Below are positions 15,306 to 19,604 of a DNA stretch of 19,604 nucleotides, piece by piece. The notes beneath the pieces are model-generated. The model had not been told where the DNA came from. It saw nothing but the letters and a program-made list of their open reading frames with translations, and did not search any database. The first letter of the stretch is position 1. Each line of letters opens with the position of its first letter. Location: NCBI GenBank assembly GCA_021205585.1, contig JAJPXI010000130.1, positions 1-19,604 of the forward strand, read 5' to 3'. This DNA comes from Oscillospiraceae bacterium (lineage in GTDB: Bacteria; Bacillota; Clostridia; Oscillospirales; Oscillospiraceae). A program made the position numbers and the translations under genes.

Positions 15306-15652
15306 AATGTTTTACCGCCTTTCTTCTCTGAAATTTTCTCTATGAAATATCCCGTGTTCGTATCTTCCTGCTGCTTGAAGCAATGTGCCGTTCTATGTCC
15401 TTCATAGCATCCTTCCGAATTGCCGTGAACATGAACCCCGCCGCAATAAGGACACACAACATATACTTGTGAATCTGTCAATGCTATTGGGTAAACGTGC
15501 CACACTCCTTTTTCCTGAAAAGAGCGGCTATCACGAACCAATGCTATAACCTTATTGTTATCGGGGTGATACTTTTCCAAGCTGTCAAGTTCCATCATGA
15601 CACGCCCTGATTCTGCTTGAAAAATTCTTCTCTTGAATTCTGTAAATTTCAT
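15302..15652 (-). CDS. Zinc-binding-type hypothetical protein
   Basis: A 116-residue protein with a Cys/His cluster: CPYCGGVHVHG at 67-77 followed by C82, H86, H90 and C91. This is the look of a small zinc-binding fold found in uncharacterised phage-borne proteins. Residues 1-60 are mixed and lack motifs. Start at 15652 follows AAAGGG. It lies after the replication gene and is coupled to the 61-residue gene. A DNA-binding or replication accessory role is possible but not shown. Confidence 0.7.
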   Translation of the reverse strand: MKFTEFKRRIFQAESGRVMMELDSLEKYHPDNNKVIALVRDSRSFQEKGVWHVYPIALTDSQVYVVCPYCGGVHVHGNSEGCYEGHRTAHCFKQQEDTNTGYFIEKISEKKGGKTL

Positions 15653-15751
15653 TTTTGTTTCCCTTTCCGTGTGCTGTTTCTATAAACATACCATTCCTTT
15701 TGTTCATTTCATTCCTACAATCAGAAACAAAAGAAACAAAATAAATAGTGG

Positions 15752-15910
15752 TTATGTAGATACATCACACTTTTCAAATTTGTGTTTGCTTGCCGCCGTT
15801 CCTTTGCTGATTTCGGTGTGTAAAACACCATCTTCAAACAAGAACCCGTTGATTTCCGCTAATTCCTTTCCCAACTTTTGAGAGGTTGAGGCTATCGGCG
15901 TTCCATATTC
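15752..15910 (-). pseudogene. Out-of-frame C-terminal part of the replication protein
   Basis: Directly past the replication protein's early stop, the -1 frame reads without interruption for about 53 codons from 15910 to a TAA at 15752-15754. It reads EYGTPIASTSQKLGKELAE, then FLFEDGVLHTEISKGTAASKH. This looks like the winged-helix tail often found after the helicase core of such proteins. It has no start codon with a ribosome binding site, so it is best read as the detached end of the upstream gene. One extra base between 15908 and 15919 (for example GCAAGG to GCAAAGG) would rejoin it. Confidence 0.65.
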
Positions 15911-17481
15911 CTTGCTTTTTCAATGATTGCTTTGCAGAACCCGCTCCACACGCCACCATTATCTTCAAGCAGCTTGAAGATTGTTTTTCGTGTATTGCCT
16001 ATCAGATACCCCGCCCGTTTCATTTCAATTTCAGTCCTTGCCATGAAATCATTGAACGAATCAGAACGCCGCATCCATTTCCCGTGATCCTTGTCGAATG
16101 TCAATGCAAATTCTTCATAGGAAACATCACGCCCGGTCACGCTCATTTTTGTAACGTCATCGCTTCTTTTCTGCTTTGTCAAAACAATCATGTCATCGGC
16201 TGCACCCGCAACGCCATAAGTACCAGTAATATTGACGAACGGATCATCCGGATCAATGCCCTTGCGTGTATGTGTCACCAACACAACCGCAACGCCGTGA
16301 CTATCTGCAAATTTCTTGATTACCCCGGCTTCACGGGAATCCACACCATACGCCGATTCATTCCGTTTGGCTTCACCCCTGACTTTCACGAATGTATCAA
16401 TGATAATCAGCTTTGTTTTTGGGTGCGCCGTCAAGAATTCTTCCAACTGTTCAATAAAGCCATTATCAAGTGTTGCGCTGTCAATCCCCAATACCAAACT
16501 GGATGGAAGCGATTCACCGTCAAGAATTTGCGCCGCCCTTTGTTTCAGACGGTCAAAGCGATCTTCCAGTGATAAATACAGAACATCGCTTTTGTTCGTC
16601 TTAAATCCAAGGAAATCACGCCCGTATGCTACCGATAAACTCATATCAAGGCATAGCCACGATTTCCCGTATTTCGGGGGACTTGCCAAAAGCGACAACC
16701 CAACTGGAATCAAACCTTCAATGACGAATTCAACGAGTTTAATATCCATTTGGGAAAGTTCAACACCGTTCAAAGTGTTTAATTTTGGTGTTTCCGTTAT
16801 TCCTGCAAAGGTTTCATCCCGCAAAATAGTTTTCAGTTCTGAAGCAGACAGAGGATTTAAGAAAACAAAGTTGTTCGTGTTGTTCAAAATCCGCAATATC
16901 TGTTCTTTGCTGAAACGCTTGCTTTTGTCGTGTGACAGTAGAACCGCCATGCCGGAAACGCCATTGTTGCGCCCGCCCTGATCCTGCTTCCACAAATTGA
17001 TTTGTGTATTGACGGGCAATAATTCTTCCGGTACTTCCTGATAATCTTCACCTTCCAAAATGTCATAGTCGGGCGGGAAGCGGTCTACACCATGCACACG
17101 CAACGGAATGTATGTAGCGCCGCCGTGAATGTCCGCGATCAATCCAACCGCCAATTTCTGATCTTTGGAAGAAAGCTTCTTAATCCCGCCTTGCTCATTC
17201 TTCCAATATGTGTGAATGTGCTTATTGTCGGGGTTTTCCAAAACAAGGCATCGCCATTCATTGGCTTCTGCCATTTCAAGAAACCTTTCGCTCATTTCAG
17301 GATCATCAAAGCTTATATCAATATAACCATCCTGCATGATTGCGCCGAATGAATCACTTTTTGCAGCTTCATCAAAAGTTGCAATATGATCCTTTCCTTT
17401 AGTGGTGATACCGGGTGCGGGTTTCTTCCCATCACCGGGAACGTATGTCTTGAAAATCTTGCTGTTTCCTGTCCAACTCAT
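15892..17481 (-). CDS. Primase-helicase replication protein (C-terminus frameshifted)
   Basis: This 529-residue protein combines replication activities. Residues about 1-150 resemble a primase-polymerase (AEP) domain: the acidic DISFDD motif (55-60) and the HIHTYW motif (88-93). Residues about 171-217 match a primase C-terminal segment (GRNNGVSGMAVLLSH to PLSASELKTIL). Then comes a RecA/DnaB-like ATPase: Walker A SPPKYGKS (267-274), Walker B KLIIIDTF (357-364) and VVLVTHTRKG (399-408). Such proteins unwind and prime DNA for satellite, plasmid and phage replication. The ATG at 17481 is preferred because AAAGGCGG lies about 10 bases upstream; a GTG four codons earlier overlaps it. The frame ends abruptly after NGGVWSGFCKAIIEKA, while a family-like tail continues in another frame (15752-15910). 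Confidence 0.85.
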   Translation of the reverse strand: MSWTGNSKIFKTYVPGDGKKPAPGITTKGKDHIATFDEAAKSDSFGAIMQDGYIDISFDDPEMSERFLEMAEANEWRCLVLENPDNKHIHTYWKNEQGGIKKLSSKDQKLAVGLIADIHGGATYIPLRVHGVDRFPPDYDILEGEDYQEVPEELLPVNTQINLWKQDQGGRNNGVSGMAVLLSHDKSKRFSKEQILRILNNTNNFVFLNPLSASELKTILRDETFAGITETPKLNTLNGVELSQMDIKLVEFVIEGLIPVGLSLLASPPKYGKSWLCLDMSLSVAYGRDFLGFKTNKSDVLYLSLEDRFDRLKQRAAQILDGESLPSSLVLGIDSATLDNGFIEQLEEFLTAHPKTKLIIIDTFVKVRGEAKRNESAYGVDSREAGVIKKFADSHGVAVVLVTHTRKGIDPDDPFVNITGTYGVAGAADDMIVLTKQKRSDDVTKMSVTGRDVSYEEFALTFDKDHGKWMRRSDSFNDFMARTEIEMKRAGYLIGNTRKTIFKLLEDNGGVWSGFCKAIIEKARNMERR

Positions 17482-17520
17482 TTTGCGCCGCACCGCCTTT
17501 CATTTCGATTTCTATATTTG

Positions 17521-17538
17521 CACTTCATCCGATTTTTC
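17521..17538 (-). repeat. 18-bp direct repeat, copy 1
   Basis: GAAAAATCGGATGAAGTG on the - strand, immediately after the 37-residue gene's stop. It is identical to 17937-17954. Its GGATGAAGTG end resembles the ribosome-binding leader GGATGAAGTG of the gene starting at 18848, hinting at a duplicated leader. Confidence 0.5.
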
Positions 17539-17652
17539 TTAATACCTGATACACTGTTCATACTTTTCCATGACAGAATCAGAAACGCCGCTTGTATGAC
17601 GTTGGGCAATGTTGCAGCATTTCCCATCGGCGTACTCAATTCGATACCTCAT
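17539..17652 (-). CDS. Small hypothetical protein, 37 residues
   Basis: A short frame starting MRYRIEYADGKCC at an ATG preceded by AAAGGTAGG with suitable spacing, ending in TAA. It fills the gap between the XRE gene and the replication gene on the same strand. It has three cysteines and is otherwise polar. The good ribosome binding site and tight packing support translation; no family is recognised. Confidence 0.55.
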   Translation of the reverse strand: MRYRIEYADGKCCNIAQRHTSGVSDSVMEKYEQCIRY

Positions 17653-17696
17653 GATTCAACCTACCTTTCATAATATTTTGGTTTGCTTCGGAATCC

Positions 17697-17894
17697 CTAA
17701 TCTTCAATAATGTCCGTAACCGGAACATTCAGCGCCTTTGCAATCTTGCCGATAGTCTGCGGTCTTGCTTCTTGAACACCTTTAGTGATTCGTGTGATAG
17801 TGACTTGAGAGATACCACACTTTTCAGAAAGTTCTTTTGCTGAATAAGCTGCACTTGCCATCGCGATTTGCAATTTTTGAGAATTAACTTTCAA
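17697..17894 (-). CDS. XRE-family (Cro-like) DNA-binding protein
   Basis: A 65-residue single-domain lambda-Cro/XRE protein. The helix-turn-helix is clear: SAKELSEKCGISQVTITRITKG (about 18-39), followed by QTIGKIAKALNVPVTDIIE, the usual fourth and fifth helices. I chose the TTG at 17894 because AGAAGG lies 8 bases upstream; a GTG three codons earlier (17903) overlaps that site and is the alternative. Its place in the leftward early operon, opposite the + strand repressor, fits a Cro-like or excision/early-gene regulator. Confidence 0.85.
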   Translation of the reverse strand: MKVNSQKLQIAMASAAYSAKELSEKCGISQVTITRITKGVQEARPQTIGKIAKALNVPVTDIIED

Positions 17895-17936
17895 TTTTTT
17901 CACCTTCTTTCTTTTTTGTGATTTTTACGGAAAGAT

Positions 17937-17954
17937 CACTTCATCCGATTTTTC
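17937..17954 (-). repeat. 18-bp direct repeat, copy 2
   Basis: Exact second copy of the motif at 17521-17538, on the same strand, in the 108-base gap between the 105-residue gene and the XRE gene. Confidence 0.5.
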
Positions 17955-18002
17955 CTTTCAGCATACGCCCCGTGAGTGTTGCAGCACCGAACGGAAGCAG
18001 CA

Positions 18003-18320
18003 CTATTTGTTTTTCTTTTTGATTAACTCGTTAATTTTCCAAATCAACATTCCATATTGTCCGTAGGTTTCAAATTTCACATTTACATCAAAGCCGAACC
18101 CCTTAAAAAATTCATTGCAATGATAAATTGCAAAGCCGTTTGTTATGGTGTGCAGAAATTCCCCCTCGCTTGATAAGATATAGACAGCCGGATCACCGTT
18201 TACCGTCTTTATCAATTCAACGCGAATGACCGTTTCATGTTTTGGAAAGCCCATTTGGTGTTGTATCTGTTTCACCGCTTTGCTTCTCCTGAATTCCTCA
18301 AAATCAATTATTTCACACAT
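18003..18320 (-). CDS. Early hypothetical protein, 105 residues
   Basis: Starts MCEIIDFEEFRRSKAV at an ATG preceded by GGAAAGG at 9-base spacing; the in-frame TTG three codons upstream overlaps that site. The middle holds TVIRVELIKTVNGDPAVYIL, which resembles the TIIRVRRGINGFPY segment of the next gene upstream, so the two may be distant paralogues. Soluble, no membrane segment, no known motif. Five bases separate it from the preceding gene. Confidence 0.7.
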   Translation of the reverse strand: MCEIIDFEEFRRSKAVKQIQHQMGFPKHETVIRVELIKTVNGDPAVYILSSEGEFLHTITNGFAIYHCNEFFKGFGFDVNVKFETYGQYGMLIWKINELIKKKNK

Positions 18321-18325
18321 AATGT

Positions 18326-18649
18326 TCAACCTTTCCGGGCGTATGCCCCTAAAATTTCTTCTAACATTTCCTTTGTTTCGTCAATCCTGCTCATATCCGG
18401 TTGCTTGTCCAGTTCCCGGATCAACTTCACTTTTCCCCAGCGAATTTCTAATAACCAATGCTTCCGCACATCACCCAACTTTTCAAAGTTCCCAATGAAA
18501 AAGCCGTTTGCATCGCAAGCAGAATAGGGGAAGCCGTTAATTCCACGCCGAACCCGAATAATTGTTACTTTCTGTTCTTCCGATTTTCTTTTCAAGTAAT
18601 TGCTATAATCAATCGGTTCATCTGTATATGTCTTTTCCCAAGACTTCAT
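18326..18649 (-). CDS. Early hypothetical protein, 107 residues
   Basis: Starts MKSWEKTYTDEPIDYSNY at an ATG preceded by AAAGGGG; the longer open frame adds 11 residues without a ribosome binding site. It shares an IRV-x-NG-x-P-like core with the adjacent 105-residue protein. No family is recognised. It belongs to the tight early operon running leftward from the promoter at 18929-18957. Confidence 0.7.
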   Translation of the reverse strand: MKSWEKTYTDEPIDYSNYLKRKSEEQKVTIIRVRRGINGFPYSACDANGFFIGNFEKLGDVRKHWLLEIRWGKVKLIRELDKQPDMSRIDETKEMLEEILGAYARKG

Positions 18650-18662
18650 TTCCGCACCCCTT

Positions 18663-18848
18663 TCAGATTTCCGCATTCTCAATTTTCTTCACGATTGCAT
18701 TTGCCTGTTCCATCTGTCTTTTGAAAATCTGATAATTGGAAAGTTCCTTATCGGAAGGTGTGCAATCCTGCATTATCTTTTCATACTCCCTTGCGGCAAC
18801 TCCCATGCTGTGCTTGATAAAACCCCATTCGTTAAATGTAAATGTCAT
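18663..18848 (-). CDS. First early-operon gene, 61-residue hypothetical protein
   Basis: A 61-residue, helical, charged protein starting MTFTFNEWGFIKHSMGV. The ATG at 18848 follows AAAGGATGAAGTG; a GTG two codons upstream is an alternative. It is the first gene after the leftward promoter, a position where excisionases and antirepressors often lie, but no such motif is visible. Confidence 0.7.
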   Translation of the reverse strand: MTFTFNEWGFIKHSMGVAAREYEKIMQDCTPSDKELSNYQIFKRQMEQANAIVKKIENAEI

Positions 18849-18871
18849 AATCACTTCATCCTTTCTATTTG

Positions 18872-19002
18872 GATTTTGATTGTCGATTTATTTCTCGTTA
18901 TCGGCAATAGCATTGTCGGTATGCTTGTATTATAGTGATTTTAATTGTCGTTGTCAATAGGTTTTTTCAAAAAAATTAAATTTACCTTGATTTTAATTGT
19001 CG
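18872..19002. promoter_or_regulatory. Repressor operator array in the divergent intergenic region
   Basis: Four ATTGTCG half-sites occur at 18879-18885, 18912-18918, 18944-18950 and 18996-19002. Two sit in an identical 15-bp direct repeat (18936-18950 and 18988-19002, 52 bases apart) and one in a 14-bp copy with one mismatch (18872-18885). Inverted partners at 18902-18908 and 18952-18958 make palindromes. The sites overlap the -35 elements of both divergent promoters, as expected of operators for the XRE proteins on either side. Confidence 0.65.
18929..18957 (-). promoter_or_regulatory. Consensus leftward early promoter
   Basis: On the - strand TTGACA (18952-18957) and TATAAT (18929-18934) match consensus perfectly with a 17-base spacer. 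An unrepressed copy would be very strong, and its -35 lies inside the ATTGTCG-containing operator, so it is presumably held off by the repressor. Confidence 0.85.
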
Positions 19003-19015
19003 GTTATGCTATACT
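18987..19015 (+). promoter_or_regulatory. Rightward promoter of the repressor
   Basis: TTGATT (18987-18992) and TATACT (19010-19015) are 17 bases apart. The -35 overlaps the second 15-bp direct repeat, suggesting autoregulation. The predicted leader before the ATG at 19039 is under 20 bases. Confidence 0.75.
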
Positions 19016-19038
19016 GACGCATGAAAGGGGGTGATTGC

Positions 19039-19563
19039 ATGAATTTAAGAGAACGGGATCAAGAAATCGGAAGAAAAATCAAACAATACAGAAAAGGGAA
19101 AATGACACAACAAGAACTTGCTGAAAAAATCAGCAAAACTGAAAGTTCTATTCGCAAATACGAAAAAGGGCTTGTTACAATCCCTTTGGATGTTTTGGAG
19201 AAAATTGCTTCTACCTTAGAGGTGACACCCTTTGATCTCATGGGTTTTGAATATTGGGATCAAAAACACGCCGATGAAGTAAAAGTTGCTGCTATGGAAG
19301 TTTCATTTGACAGCTATCTTGAATCTTTGGGTTTCTCTGTTGAACCCAAGGTTATAGAATGGGAATATGAAAACCCGAATGAAACCGATCCCGCCGAAAA
19401 AGTGCAAAATCCTAAAAAATGGGAATACATTCTTTCTAAAGATGGGAAAGAAGCCATTTTCACACAAGTACAGTTTACAGAATTGAAAGAGAAAGCGAGA
19501 GAAGCCGCAAAAGAAGCCATTGACGCGAGATTTTATAAAATGGTTTTAGAACAACAAAAATAA
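19039..19563 (+). CDS. XRE-family repressor, probable master regulator
   Basis: A 174-residue protein. Residues about 8-70 form a helix-turn-helix domain (MTQQELAEKISKTESSIRKYEKG, then IPLDVLEKIASTLEVTPFDLMGF). The rest is an acidic middle segment with EWEYENPNETDPAEK and a helical C-terminus, without the Ser-Lys peptidase features of self-cleaving LexA/CI-type repressors. The ATG at 19039 follows AAAGGGGGTG; the in-frame ATG at 19021 precedes that site. It is divergent from the early operon with operator repeats between, the classic immunity arrangement. Lack of a peptidase domain suggests induction by a protein signal rather than by the SOS response. An integrase would be expected further right, outside the window. 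Confidence 0.85.
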   Translation: MNLRERDQEIGRKIKQYRKGKMTQQELAEKISKTESSIRKYEKGLVTIPLDVLEKIASTLEVTPFDLMGFEYWDQKHADEVKVAAMEVSFDSYLESLGFSVEPKVIEWEYENPNETDPAEKVQNPKKWEYILSKDGKEAIFTQVQFTELKEKAREAAKEAIDARFYKMVLEQQK

Positions 19564-19604
19564 GCCGTTCCCCGCTGCAACGGGAAGCGACTTACAAAAA
19601 GAAA

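Noticed and set aside
15652..15700. A roughly 40-codon ATG frame overlapping the start of the zinc-type protein gene
   Set aside because: Out of frame with a better-supported gene and lacking a ribosome binding site of its own.
15892..15925. Programmed -1 frameshift as the explanation for the split replication protein
   Set aside because: No X XXY YYZ slippery heptamer is in the zero frame and no clear stimulatory structure follows; a simple one-base loss is more likely, though not proven.
14071..16981. Several + strand frames of 80-230 codons opposite terS and the replication gene
   Set aside because: All lie opposite well-supported - strand genes, have no ribosome binding site and read as Phe/Cys/His-rich noise.

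Overview
The window joins two very different pieces of DNA. Positions 1 to about 5200 are chromosomal, GC-rich and on the + strand: the end of a str operon with rpsL, rpsG, fusA and tuf. The Firmicutes-type extended S12, the gene order and the high GC coding suggest a gut Clostridia member, most likely in or near the Oscillospiraceae. That placement is an inference from protein style, not a search. After the tuf terminator lie a 229-bp MITE-like inverted-repeat element (4947-5175) and a second terminator flanked by a short inverted repeat (5212-5300).

From about 5200 to the right edge the DNA is visibly more AT-rich and nearly all genes run on the - strand, as expected for an integrated phage-related element. 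Reading in its direction (right to left), it has a + strand XRE repressor (19039-19563) back to back with a leftward early promoter and repeated ATTGTCG operator half-sites. Then come small early genes, a second XRE protein, and a primase-helicase replication protein whose last domain is split off by a frameshift. Two more small genes follow, then a Mor-type activator with its own terminator. The late-type operon starts from a separate dyad-bearing promoter: terminase small subunit, cold-shock protein, an unknown 252-residue protein, a 65-residue protein, a sigma-70-like factor, two unknown small proteins and a 1041-residue tail tape measure protein. The left end carries two independently transcribed cargo genes: an AbrB-domain protein with its own consensus promoter and terminator, and a secreted, membrane-anchored beta-helix protein. 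A possible short RNA transcription unit lies at the extreme left.

The main interest is what is present and what is missing. The layout (repressor divergent from early genes, then primase-helicase, then terS) resembles phage-inducible chromosomal islands. No large terminase, portal, capsid, tail tube, baseplate, holin or lysin gene is present between the repressor and the host tuf gene. Yet one full-length, intact tape measure gene sits in the same operon as terS and a sigma factor. I read this as a candidate phage satellite that may supply its own tape measure to a helper phage's tail. A prophage remnant is the main alternative. The integrase and right end lie outside the window, so element borders and full gene content are not established.
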